A DNA stretch of 64,000 nt from Bacillus_BU sp051233475 (GTDB taxonomy: Bacteria; Bacillota; Bacilli; Bacillales; Cytobacillaceae), in assembly GCF_051233475.1 (NCBI RefSeq), contig NZ_JBKFGH010000016.1:62001-126000 (forward strand), given 5' to 3'. Positions 41,774 through 49,688 of the stretch are shown in pieces; within the stretch, counting starts at the first letter, position 1; each line of letters begins with the position of its first letter. The position numbers and the translations under genes are program-made. The notes under the pieces were generated by a model, which saw only the letters and a list, made by a program, of their open reading frames with translations, made no database searches and was not told the DNA's origin.

Positions 41774-44500
41774 ATGGCAAAAAATGATGTTTTGTCAAAA
41801 AATGATGTTTTCCAATCACGTGCATCGTTTGAACTGAACGGAAAAACGTACAACTATTATCGTTTAAGCGCTTTAGAGGAAGCGGGTCTTGGTAATATTT
41901 CTAGACTACCTTATTCCATTAAAGTATTGCTTGAATCAGTGCTTCGTCAATATGACGGCCGTGTTATCACAAAAGAGCATGTTGAAAACCTTGCTAAATG
42001 GGGAACAAGTGAAGTAAAGGAAATCGACGTTCCTTTCAAACCTTCACGTGTTATCTTGCAAGATTTCACTGGTGTACCAGCTGTAGTTGACCTTGCTTCT
42101 TTACGTAAGGCAATGGCTGATATGGGTGGAGATCCAGACAAAATCAACCCTGAAAAAACGGTTGACCTTGTCATCGACCACTCTGTACAAGTTGATAACT
42201 ATGGTACGGCTTCTGCTTTAGAAGCAAATATGGAATTGGAATTTGAACGTAATGCTGAGCGTTATCAATTCCTTAGCTGGGCACAAAAAGCATTCAACAA
42301 CTATCGTGCTGTTCCACCAGCAACTGGTATCGTTCACCAAGTTAACCTTGAGTATCTTGCTGACGTTGTCCACGTTGCAACTACTGAAGATGGAGACCTT
42401 GAAGCATATCCTGATACATTAGTAGGTACTGACTCTCATACAACCATGATCAACGGTATCGGTGTTCTTGGATGGGGTGTTGGTGGTATCGAAGCGGAAG
42501 CAGGAATGCTTGGACAGCCTTCATACTTCCCAGTTCCAGAAGTAATCGGGGTTAAGCTTGTTGGTGAGCTTCCAAACGGTGCTACAGCTACAGACCTTGC
42601 TTTAAAAGTAACTCAAGTACTTCGCGGTGCTGGTGTAGTTGGTAAATTCGTTGAGTTCTTCGGACCTGGCGTATCTGCCCTACCATTAGCTGACCGTGCT
42701 ACTGTTGCGAACATGGCTCCAGAATATGGTGCTACTTGTGGATTCTTCCCAATCGATGGTGAATCTTTAGAGTATCTACGTTTAACTGGTCGTGATGAAG
42801 AAGCAATTAAAGTAGTAGAAAAATATTGTCAAGAAAACGGCTTATTCTTAAATCCTAGCGATGAACCTGTTTATACTAAGGTTATCGAAATTGATCTTTC
42901 TGCGATTGAGGCAAATCTTTCTGGTCCTAAGCGTCCACAAGATTTAATTCCTCTTTCAAAAATGAAAGAAACTTTCGTAGCTCAAGTAAGCGCTCCACAA
43001 GGAAACCAAGGCTTTGGTTTAACTGAAGCTGAACTTGACAGAGAAATCACTGTTAAGTTTAATAGTGGTGACGAAACAGTTATGAAATCTGGTGCTATTG
43101 CAATCGCTGCAATCACTAGCTGTACAAATACTTCTAATCCATACGTTCTTGTTGGCGCTGGTTTAGTTGCTAAGAAAGCAGTGGAACTAGGACTTCAAGT
43201 TCCTAAATTCGTAAAAACTTCCTTGGCTCCTGGATCTAAGGTTGTAACTGGATATCTTCGCGATTCTGGCTTACTTCCATACCTAGAGCAATTAGGCTTT
43301 AACACTGTTGGATACGGCTGTACTACCTGTATCGGTAACTCCGGTCCATTAAAAGATGAAATCGAAAAAGCTGTTGCTGATAGCGATCTTTTAGTTACTT
43401 CTGTACTTTCAGGTAACCGTAACTTTGAAGGACGTATCCACCCGCTTGTAAAAGGTAACTACCTTGCATCACCACCACTTGTAGTGGCGTATGCTCTTGC
43501 AGGTAACGTAAACATTGACCTTCAAAAGGATCCAATTGGAAAAGGCAAAGATGGTCAAGATGTATTCTTTAATGACATTTGGCCAACTACTGCTGAAGTT
43601 AATGAAGTGGTTAAGCAAACTGTTACACCTGAATTGTTCCGCAGAGAATACGAAAACGTATTTGGCGATAATGCTCGCTGGAACGAAATTAAAACTAGCA
43701 ATGAGCCTTTATACACTTGGGATGAGGATTCAACTTATATTGCGAACCCTCCATTCTTCGAAGGCTTAAAAGCTGATCCAGATGAAGTGAAGCCATTAAC
43801 TGGTTTACGTGTAGTTGGTAAATTTGGTGACTCAGTAACTACTGACCACATTTCACCAGCTGGTTCTATTGGTAAAGATACTCCTGCAGGTAAATACTTG
43901 CTTGAAAAAGGCGTTTCTCCACGTGACTTCAACTCTTACGGTTCTCGCCGTGGTAACCACGAAGTTATGATGAGAGGTACATTCGCAAACATCCGTATCC
44001 GTAACCAAGTTGCTCCTGGCACTGAAGGTGGATTCACTACTTACTGGCCAACTGGCGAAGTAATGTCAATCTTTGATGCTTGTATGAAATACAAAGCTGA
44101 TGGCACAGGTCTTGCCATCCTAGCTGGTAAAGATTACGGTATGGGATCTTCACGTGACTGGGCTGCTAAAGGTACAAACCTTTTAGGAATTAAAACAGTT
44201 ATCGCTGAAAGCTTTGAGCGTATCCACCGTTCTAACCTAGTGTTAATGGGTGTTCTTCCACTTCAATTCAAAGAAGGCGAAAGCGCTGAAACACTTGGCT
44301 TGACTGGTAAAGAAACAATCGAAGTTCAAGTTGATGAAAACGTAAGACCACGTGATTTTGTAAAAGTTACAGCTACTGATGAAGCTGGTAACAAGAAAGA
44401 ATTCGAAGTTCTTGTTCGCTTTGATTCAGAAGTTGAAATTGACTACTACCGCCATGGTGGTATCCTTCAAATGGTATTACGCGAAAAGATTAAAGGATAA
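41774..44500 (+). CDS. acnA: Aconitate hydratase (CitB type)
   Basis: A 908-residue aconitase that isomerises citrate and isocitrate in the TCA cycle; Bacillus CitB also binds RNA when its cluster is lost. The 4Fe-4S ligands are in TSCTNTSNP and YGCTTCIGNSG. Other blocks include VDLVIDHSVQVD, GTDSHTTMINGIGVLGWGVGG, GDSVTTDHISPAGSIG, DFNSYGSRRGNHEVMMRGTF and DYGMGSSRDWAAKG. AGGGGG precedes the ATG. The N-terminus contains a small tandem duplication (KNDVLSKNDVF). The codon choice looks like that of a highly expressed gene. Confidence 0.97.
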   Translation: MAKNDVLSKNDVFQSRASFELNGKTYNYYRLSALEEAGLGNISRLPYSIKVLLESVLRQYDGRVITKEHVENLAKWGTSEVKEIDVPFKPSRVILQDFTGVPAVVDLASLRKAMADMGGDPDKINPEKTVDLVIDHSVQVDNYGTASALEANMELEFERNAERYQFLSWAQKAFNNYRAVPPATGIVHQVNLEYLADVVHVATTEDGDLEAYPDTLVGTDSHTTMINGIGVLGWGVGGIEAEAGMLGQPSYFPVPEVIGVKLVGELPNGATATDLALKVTQVLRGAGVVGKFVEFFGPGVSALPLADRATVANMAPEYGATCGFFPIDGESLEYLRLTGRDEEAIKVVEKYCQENGLFLNPSDEPVYTKVIEIDLSAIEANLSGPKRPQDLIPLSKMKETFVAQVSAPQGNQGFGLTEAELDREITVKFNSGDETVMKSGAIAIAAITSCTNTSNPYVLVGAGLVAKKAVELGLQVPKFVKTSLAPGSKVVTGYLRDSGLLPYLEQLGFNTVGYGCTTCIGNSGPLKDEIEKAVADSDLLVTSVLSGNRNFEGRIHPLVKGNYLASPPLVVAYALAGNVNIDLQKDPIGKGKDGQDVFFNDIWPTTAEVNEVVKQTVTPELFRREYENVFGDNARWNEIKTSNEPLYTWDEDSTYIANPPFFEGLKADPDEVKPLTGLRVVGKFGDSVTTDHISPAGSIGKDTPAGKYLLEKGVSPRDFNSYGSRRGNHEVMMRGTFANIRIRNQVAPGTEGGFTTYWPTGEVMSIFDACMKYKADGTGLAILAGKDYGMGSSRDWAAKGTNLLGIKTVIAESFERIHRSNLVLMGVLPLQFKEGESAETLGLTGKETIEVQVDENVRPRDFVKVTATDEAGNKKEFEVLVRFDSEVEIDYYRHGGILQMVLREKIKG

Positions 44501-44512
44501 TTTATTCTTTAC

Positions 44513-44550
44513 AGGCGTCCGGTCAAATTTGATCGGACGCCTTTTATTAT
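44513..44550 (+). terminator. acnA terminator
   Basis: AGGCGTCCG / CGGACGCCT stem followed by a T-rich tail. Confidence 0.88.
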
Positions 44551-44753
44551 TATTAATGTGACTAAGTCACGGTTCTTATTAGATTCAGGGAATTGTAACA
44601 TATTTATTATGTTTATCTCTTTATTTTTCAGCAATAATTAGGTTAAAATACTTTTAATAAGAAACACGGAAGTGCTTACCAAGTGCTTATGACCGTGGTC
44701 CAAAAAAGCTAAAAGTGGACAAGAATTTCGGTGAAAATTAAAGGAGGCGCAGC

Positions 44754-45263
44754 ATGGTTAAAAAAGTAATTGCTGCAGTAGTATTAGTAGCCTTGTTTGC
44801 CGTTGCCATGGTGCATGCAATGGATAAAGAGGATACGAAAGCAACTAGCCAAAAGTCCGGATTAGAAGTGGGAAATACTCCACCAGATTTTGAGTTAAAA
44901 ACATTGACGGGTGAAACGGCAAAATTATCGGATTATAAAGGAAAAAAAGTGATGCTGAATTTCTGGGCAACATGGTGTCCTCCGTGTAAAGCCGAAATGC
45001 CTGAAATGCAGAAATTTTATGAAGCTAATAAGGATAACGTAGAAATATTGGCTGTCAATATGGATACGAATAACGATGTTGCAGGGTTTGTTCAAAATAC
45101 TGGTCTTACGTTTCCGATATTATTGGATGAGACAAATGAAGTGAATAAAAATTATCAGATCGTTTCTATTCCAACTACTTTCTTTATTGATGAGAACGGG
45201 GTCATAACATATCGATTTACCGGTCAAATGAAATTAGAAGATATGGAAAAGTATACGAAATAA
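44754..45263 (+). CDS. yneN: TlpA/ResA-like thiol-disulfide oxidoreductase (YneN)
   Basis: A 169-residue membrane-anchored thioredoxin-fold protein. The N-terminal hydrophobic segment (residues 4-22) is a signal or anchor. The domain opens VGNTPPDFELKTLTGE, has the active site NFWATWCPPCKAEMPEMQ (CPPC) and the cis-Pro loop VSIPTTFFIDENG. It acts outside the membrane, probably reducing disulfides. The position between acnA and sspN matches B. subtilis yneN. AAAGGAGGCG ribosome site. Confidence 0.9.
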   Translation: MVKKVIAAVVLVALFAVAMVHAMDKEDTKATSQKSGLEVGNTPPDFELKTLTGETAKLSDYKGKKVMLNFWATWCPPCKAEMPEMQKFYEANKDNVEILAVNMDTNNDVAGFVQNTGLTFPILLDETNEVNKNYQIVSIPTTFFIDENGVITYRFTGQMKLEDMEKYTK

Positions 45264-45264
45264 C

Positions 45265-45308
45265 AAAAAATGGCTAACCAACTTATGATGCTGGTTAGCC
45301 TTTTTTGT
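45265..45308 (+). terminator. yneN terminator
   Basis: GGCTAACCA / TGGTTAGCC stem followed by T6. Confidence 0.85.
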
Positions 45309-45453
45309 TTTTAAATCTCTATATTACACTATGTTAAAATAATTAAGGTTTTTACTATTAAAAAAACTTAAAGAAATTTTCAAAAAGTTGTAATAATTGT
45401 AACCGATTACGGGCAGAATAACTGTTACAATAAGGACAAGGAAGGTGATTACA

Positions 45454-45585
45454 ATGAGAAAACCACGGAAACGTTCCTTTGCAGAACTTGTATTAGAAAA
45501 TAAACGTCAGCTGTTGAGTGATCGTGCTGCAATGGAGAAAATAGAAACTCGTATCGAGGAAAAAAGATTGGAAAAAGCTGAATAA
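45454..45585 (+). CDS. FbpB-type small basic protein, 43 aa
   Basis: The peptide starts MRKPRKRSFAELVLENKRQLL and continues AAMEKIETRIEEKRLEKA. The basic head, the SFxELVxxNKxxLL motif and a charged helical tail fit the FbpB family; B. subtilis FbpB is a Fur-regulated iron-sparing protein. GGAAGGTGATT is a good ribosome site. No Fur box (TGATAAT-type dyad) is visible upstream, so iron control is not supported here and this may be a constitutive relative. Confidence 0.75.
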   Translation: MRKPRKRSFAELVLENKRQLLSDRAAMEKIETRIEEKRLEKAE

Positions 45586-45652
45586 TATTGGATGCATTTC
45601 CTTACTTATATTCCTTCCTACTGGGTAAGCTAACATTTGAGGAGGGATTCAA

Positions 45653-45796
45653 ATGGGAAAGCAGAAAAGAAGAAGTCAAGCCTTTGTTCCTGAAACCCTA
45701 GGTACGCAACCCCGTGGTTTTGGAGGCAATAAAGGGAAGAAAATGCAGGATACATCCGGACAACATGCCCAAGTCATCCAAACAAAAGGGGAGTAA
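45653..45796 (+). CDS. sspN: Small acid-soluble spore protein N
   Basis: A 47-residue protein starting MGKQKRRSQAFVPE; the middle GTQPRGFGGNKGKKMQD and the ending AQVIQTKGE are those of SspN. It is a minor forespore protein packed in the spore core. GAGGAGGG ribosome site. The gene lies before tlp, as in B. subtilis where sspN and tlp are co-transcribed. A terminator-like hairpin separates them here. Confidence 0.9.
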   Translation: MGKQKRRSQAFVPETLGTQPRGFGGNKGKKMQDTSGQHAQVIQTKGE

Positions 45797-45816
45797 ATAT
45801 ATATTCTCAAGTTAGC

Positions 45817-45845
45817 TAACCCGCCGCGATGGTGGGTTTTTTTGT
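45817..45845 (+). terminator. Hairpin between sspN and tlp
   Basis: ACCCGCC / GGTGGGT stem followed by T residues. Confidence 0.65.
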
Positions 45846-45971
45846 TTGTCTGCCGATTAGCCAAAGCCGATGGTACGTATAATGCATAAAATCTCCAGAG
45901 TTTTCCTTTATATTTTTCCTGTTTCGTTACAAACTAATTCTGTAACAAAGCAAATTTAAGGAGGACTAAGG

Positions 45972-46199
45972 ATGGCAAACAATAGACCGAAACCCGATGA
46001 TCGTAGCGATAATGTAGAAAAGCTTCAAGAAATGATCGTTCATACGATTGAAAACATGGAAGAAGCTGAAGCGGCAATGGAATTTGCAAGTGGTGAAGAA
46101 AGAGAGCAAATTGCTGCTAAGAATGACCGGCGCAGAGAGGCGATTGATGCAATGCGTTTAGAAGTAAAAGATGAGGCGCGTGCACAAAAAGACCGTTAA
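45972..46199 (+). CDS. tlp: Small acid-soluble spore protein Tlp
   Basis: A 75-residue protein beginning MANNRPKPDDRSDNVEKLQ and continuing MIVHTIENMEEAEAAMEF and KNDRRREAIDAMRLEVKDE. This is the thioredoxin-like Tlp family, which despite the name is a helical spore-core protein. AAGGAGGAC ribosome site. It is placed between sspN and yneP as in B. subtilis, with expression expected in the forespore. Confidence 0.92.
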   Translation: MANNRPKPDDRSDNVEKLQEMIVHTIENMEEAEAAMEFASGEEREQIAAKNDRRREAIDAMRLEVKDEARAQKDR

Positions 46200-46224
46200 C
46201 ATGTATTGATATTTTCATTTTTGA

Positions 46225-46254
46225 TGACCTGTCTGTAATGGATAGGTCTTTTTA
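46225..46254 (+). terminator. tlp terminator
   Basis: GACCTGTC / GATAGGTC stem followed by T5. Confidence 0.6.
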
Positions 46255-46387
46255 TTGTACCTTCGATTAACAAAAATTCAAGTTATATGTTAATAAATGA
46301 GCAGGTTGCTTTTAATCTAAGCTTGTTATGATAAGATAATTATTATGAAAACGAAGCAAAGAAGTATTAGAAAAAGGGGAGTAAACC

Positions 46388-46810
46388 ATGCTTGTTTCAA
46401 CGAAGGAAATTGAGGTAAGGTACGCAGAAACCGATCAAATGGGAGTCGTTTATCATGCGAACTATTTAGTTTGGATGGAACTAGGCCGGACAAAATTAAT
46501 TCAAGACCTAGGATATAATTATGCAGAGATGGAAAAAGACGGTATTATTTCTCCCGTAATTGATATTGAAGCCTCCTATAAAAAACCTCTTCGCTACGGC
46601 GAATCTGCAACGATAAAAACATGGATAGAAGAATATGATGGTTTCCGAGTAACCTATGGCTACGAAATTTACACCGGTGGCGGTGATTTAGCTGTTACAG
46701 GGAAATCTAAACATGTATGTGTTAAACAAGAGACTTTCCGTCCAATTTCAATTAAACGTACTTATCCAGATTGGCATCAGGCCTATGAAAATGCCAAAAA
46801 AACAGAATAA
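46388..46810 (+). CDS. yneP: Acyl-CoA thioesterase, hot-dog fold (YneP/YbgC type)
   Basis: A 140-residue single hot-dog protein. The opening VRYAETDQMGVVYHANYLVWMELGR carries the catalytic Asp-x-x-GxVxxxxY pattern of YbgC-type thioesterases; the centre helix and the strand RYGESATIKTWIEE follow. It hydrolyses acyl-CoA thioesters in the cytosol; the chain-length preference is unknown. It is followed 24 bases later by yneQ, probably in one transcript, in the same order as B. subtilis. Confidence 0.9.
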   Translation: MLVSTKEIEVRYAETDQMGVVYHANYLVWMELGRTKLIQDLGYNYAEMEKDGIISPVIDIEASYKKPLRYGESATIKTWIEEYDGFRVTYGYEIYTGGGDLAVTGKSKHVCVKQETFRPISIKRTYPDWHQAYENAKKTE

Positions 46811-46834
46811 ACTTGCTTAGGTAGAGGTGACGAT

Positions 46835-47125
46835 ATGGCATTCGGAATTAAGCGGTCAGAATTAGTGGAGTGGAAAAGAAGGGTATCTGAAGGTCAGATT
46901 GCCTTTATTACTCATTTTTGGATTGACGATCGATTTCCGCATTGTAAAACTGTTACAAAAGTTGGCTGCAGTGATATAAATAAATTGATTGAATGGGGGA
47001 ACCAATACGGCTTAAAACCGGAGTGGATTGATGGAAGGGACAAAAGCTATCCTCATTTTGATTTACTGGGTGACAAGCAAAAAACGATTCTTCAAAAAGA
47101 GGGCCTCGACCATTTAATTTGGTAG
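46835..47125 (+). CDS. yneQ: Hypothetical protein YneQ, 96 aa
   Basis: A small protein with WKRRVSEGQIAFITHFWIDDRFPHCKTVTKVGC and YGLKPEWIDGRDKSYPHFDL. It carries several His, Cys and Asp residues that could bind metal, but no assigned function is known to me. The gene order identifies it as YneQ. TAGAGGTGACG precedes the ATG. A clear terminator follows. Confidence 0.82.
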   Translation: MAFGIKRSELVEWKRRVSEGQIAFITHFWIDDRFPHCKTVTKVGCSDINKLIEWGNQYGLKPEWIDGRDKSYPHFDLLGDKQKTILQKEGLDHLIW

Positions 47126-47140
47126 CAAAAGAGAAATCAA

Positions 47141-47176
47141 AACAAGCAGGCAATTAATCGCCTGCTTGTTTTTTTT
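47141..47176 (+). terminator. yneQ terminator
   Basis: AACAAGCAGG / CCTGCTTGTT stem followed by T residues. Confidence 0.9.
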
Positions 47177-47224
47177 AAAGAGAAATTGTTATTACCGACT
47201 AGTATCGGGTCTACTTCTTTATTA

Positions 47225-47512
47225 TTATGAAATCCGGAATTCAGGCTCCGCATATTTTGCATTAAAATCAATATAAAGATCTTTATCGTCAAAATACCAA
47301 ATATCTTTGTCTTCGATAAAAAAAGTAACACCATCGATTACTTGTTGTGCTCCGATATCCTCAGGTTTTTCTGTAGAAAGACCGAGGGAAAAACCTTGTT
47401 GAACTGTACTTACGCCTCCATAGCGGGCAAAAAAGCGAACGAAATCTCCCTCTTTTAAATACAATTCATCTTTATACCAATCTGCTGCTTCGTTACTAAT
47501 GTGGATTTTCAT
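47225..47512 (-). CDS. yneR: HesB-family protein without cluster cysteines (YneR)
   Basis: A 95-residue protein of the HesB/YneR group: MKIHISNEAADWYKDELYL, then VRFFARYGGVSTVQQGFSLGL and VTFFIEDKDIWYFDDKDLYI. It has the A-type iron-sulfur carrier fold pattern, but the sequence contains no Cys, so it cannot hold a cluster in the usual way. AGGGAGGAG precedes the ATG. It fits B. subtilis yneR by sequence and place. A second HesB-like gene with selenocysteine lies 1.5 kb away. Confidence 0.87.
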   Translation of the reverse strand: MKIHISNEAADWYKDELYLKEGDFVRFFARYGGVSTVQQGFSLGLSTEKPEDIGAQQVIDGVTFFIEDKDIWYFDDKDLYIDFNAKYAEPEFRIS

Positions 47513-47682
47513 GCTGAAAACTCCTCCCTTCGGTATGCCTTAATTATAAAAAAGGTAGGAAGGACTGTCGATGGTTCTAAGCTGCTTCCTAGCTATTTTC
47601 ATGAATCCGTAATACTTTTGCCACGAAACTTATATAAAAAAATGGTTGAAATTCTTCCTCGAGTGATAAAGGTAACATATAC

Positions 47683-47710
47683 AAAAAAGCTCCACTTTAT
47701 TCGTGGAGCC
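47683..47710 (-). terminator. Terminator of the CapA-like gene
   Basis: On the minus strand GCTCCAC and GTGGAGC form the stem, followed by T6; it overlaps the stop codon. Confidence 0.75.
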
Positions 47711-48848
47711 ATTGTGTCATATGATTCATAATTTCATCATTTTTTGCACTTGCATTCGGTAACCCGTAGTCTTCTGCCTCTTTAAGAGGAACAACTCGGT
47801 AATTTTTTAGTTTTTGGTTAGAAACGTATGTTGGCATAAATGTAGGATTGGAAAGCTCGATGGTAACACCAGATTGAAGAATCGATTTTTTAATATCGAT
47901 TGTGACAAGACCACCAATATCCTTATAATCATACATTTGTCCTGACAGGAAATTACCAAGAGAGTATATAACAAATGCTTTTTGACCACTTTCGTCTGTA
48001 AGCCACTCCATTGGTTGTAAAACATGGGGATGATGGCCAATGATAATATCTGCACCTTCGTTTACAAGATATTGTGCCAGTTCCTTTTGGAGTGGCGAAG
48101 GAGTACGTTGATATTCGTTTCCCCAATGCATGCTCATAATAACTAGATCAGCCGCTTGTTTAGCCCGGTTTATTTCTTCTTTCATTTTTTCCTTATCAAT
48201 TAAATTTACTAAGTAGTTCTTTCCTTCAGGAATCGGAATCCCATTTGTACCGTATGTATAAGACAAAATGGCGATCTTAATTCCATTTACATTCATAATA
48301 CGCAATGTTTGTTGGTCCTTTTCATCCTTAAAAGCACCGACATAAGGAAGTCCAACCCGGTTGAAATAGTCGATTTCAGCTAAAATACCACGTTCTCCTT
48401 TATCAAGGCTATGATTGTTAGCGGTTGAAACGAAATCAACCCCAGCATCGATAAAGGCATCGCCAACCTCCTGTGGGCTGTTAAAGGTCGGATAACTGGA
48501 TAGACCCATTTGGACTCCGCCGAGGATAGTTTCTTGATTGGCAATGAGAAAATCTGGCTTTTGCATAGCCCCCTTTATATTGGAAAGCATAGGTTTAAAG
48601 TCGTACGTTGACTCGGTTTTCGCATCTTCATAAACCCAATCATGGATTAAAATATCACCAATCGCGCCAATGGTTGCAGTCTGTTGCATTTCTTTTGCGG
48701 AAGCGGTAGTGTTGCGGGCTGAATGAAGGGCTACTTCAACCTGTTCTTTATTCTTGTTAGCTAATTCTTTTCCTTGAAGAAAAAAGTATGTAATGAAAAC
48801 AATGATGGCTATAGCTAAACTAATAAATATTTTTACTGTGTTTTTCAT
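47697..48848 (-). CDS. CapA-family (poly-gamma-glutamate synthesis type) metallophosphatase-fold protein
   Basis: A 383-residue protein anchored by an N-terminal helix (about residues 6-25). The CapA/PgsA-type domain has TIGAIGDILIHD, LIANQETILGG, VSTANNHSLDKGERG, LVIMSMHWGNEY and GADIIIGHHPHVLQPME, which place Asp, Asn and His metal ligands in order. Proteins of this group act outside the membrane in polyglutamate assembly or on unknown phosphoesters. No other cap or pgs gene is nearby, so a role in capsule is doubtful. ATG 48848 follows AAGGAGATTTTC; a longer frame start at 48896 is not supported. Confidence 0.85.
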   Translation of the reverse strand: MKNTVKIFISLAIAIIVFITYFFLQGKELANKNKEQVEVALHSARNTTASAKEMQQTATIGAIGDILIHDWVYEDAKTESTYDFKPMLSNIKGAMQKPDFLIANQETILGGVQMGLSSYPTFNSPQEVGDAFIDAGVDFVSTANNHSLDKGERGILAEIDYFNRVGLPYVGAFKDEKDQQTLRIMNVNGIKIAILSYTYGTNGIPIPEGKNYLVNLIDKEKMKEEINRAKQAADLVIMSMHWGNEYQRTPSPLQKELAQYLVNEGADIIIGHHPHVLQPMEWLTDESGQKAFVIYSLGNFLSGQMYDYKDIGGLVTIDIKKSILQSGVTIELSNPTFMPTYVSNQKLKNYRVVPLKEAEDYGLPNASAKNDEIMNHMTQWLHE

Positions 48849-49000
48849 GAAAATCTCCTTAATAAAAGTATATGATTTGAGCAAATTAATAAACAAATAA
48901 TCCTAACCTTACTATAATACATTTAGTAAGGTTTTGGTGACATGACTTTACAGCTACAAATTAAGTGAACGAAAGTCTCTAAGAAAGCGAGGGAGTAGGG

Positions 49001-49291
49001 TTGATCAAAGTAACAGGAAGTGCGTATGAATTAATAGAAAAAGCGATTGAAAAAGAAAAAAAGACAGCTGATGAGCAATTATATGTAAGGTTAAGTATGG
49101 GTATCGGTTGAGGCGGACCTGAGTTAAAGTTGTCTCTGGAAGAGCAGCCGATTACAAATGATGAAATTCATACCTTTGAAAATATTCAATTTTTAATTCA
49201 ACCTCGTGATGTTGTTTATTTTAATCAAACGAAACTAGATTATGTAAAAGATGTACTAGGTAATGGCAGATTTCAATTATTAAGAGTTTAA
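49001..49291 (+). CDS. HesB-like selenoprotein, 96 aa, Sec37
   Basis: From TTG 49001 (GAGGGAGTAGGG upstream) the frame reads MIKVTGSAYELIEKAIEKEK and YVRLSMGIGUGGPELKLSL, with one UGA at 49109-49111, and ends at TAA 49289. The parts after the UGA (QFLIQPRDVVYFNQTKLDYV and NGRFQLLRV) keep the HesB/IscA fold, so the UGA is inside a conserved frame. In A-type carriers the first cluster Cys sits in a similar place; here it is Sec in a G-U-G-G setting. HesB-like selenoproteins are a known family. With selA and selD present, Sec is the best reading. A stem CCUGAG/CUCUGG follows the UGA. Function is unknown, possibly redox or metal binding. Confidence 0.87.
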
Positions 49292-49340
49292 CCTGTGACC
49301 GATAAAAAACTACAAAAAAAAGAGTATAACTCCACTAGTT

Positions 49341-49372
49341 AACGAAAATAGGTGCTACAGCCTATTTTCGTT
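49341..49372. terminator. Hairpin after the HesB-like selenoprotein
   Basis: Perfect 12-bp stem AACGAAAATAGG / CCTATTTTCGTT, loop of eight bases. No T-tract, so termination is uncertain. Confidence 0.5.
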
Positions 49373-49417
49373 CATACTTAGTGAGTCAGACCCTTTAAAT
49401 ATGAAAAATCGTTTCAT

Positions 49418-49606
49418 TTATTCAATCGTCTCAAAAAAATCAATAAGCTCATCAAAGTTTTTAATTACTTTTTTCGGCGCACCATCGCATGACAGGGTCG
49501 GCGAGTAATCAAATAGTTCTAAAAGGAATTCATCTACTGGACCATTTGAACTGGACGCCGTAATAGAAAAGATGAAATCTTCTTCAGTCACGTTTGAACT
49601 TTTCAT
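49418..49606 (-). CDS. Hypothetical small acidic protein, 62 aa
   Basis: An acidic soluble peptide starting MKSSNVTEEDFIFSITASSS, with one Cys (LSCDGAPKK), ending DELIDFFETIE. GGAAGGTGTTATT precedes the ATG with good spacing, which makes it credible as a gene. It stands alone between the HesB-like selenoprotein gene and a histidine kinase. No family recognised. Confidence 0.6.
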   Translation of the reverse strand: MKSSNVTEEDFIFSITASSSNGPVDEFLLELFDYSPTLSCDGAPKKVIKNFDELIDFFETIE

Positions 49607-49688
49607 AATAACACCTTCCTCAATGGATTAGTTCTATTTTATCCTGTTTTTGGAAGGAATTATTTATATTTTTTGACAAATTAATGAA

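Noticed and set aside
45310..45453. Fur box before the FbpB-type gene
   Set aside because: No TGATAATNATTATCA-like dyad is visible.
49001..49291. HesB-like gene as a pseudogene broken by a nonsense mutation
   Set aside because: The frame and ribosome site are intact, conservation continues on both sides of the UGA, and selA and selD are present; a single UGA at the cluster-Cys position fits Sec better. The same reasoning applies to the SelW-like gene.
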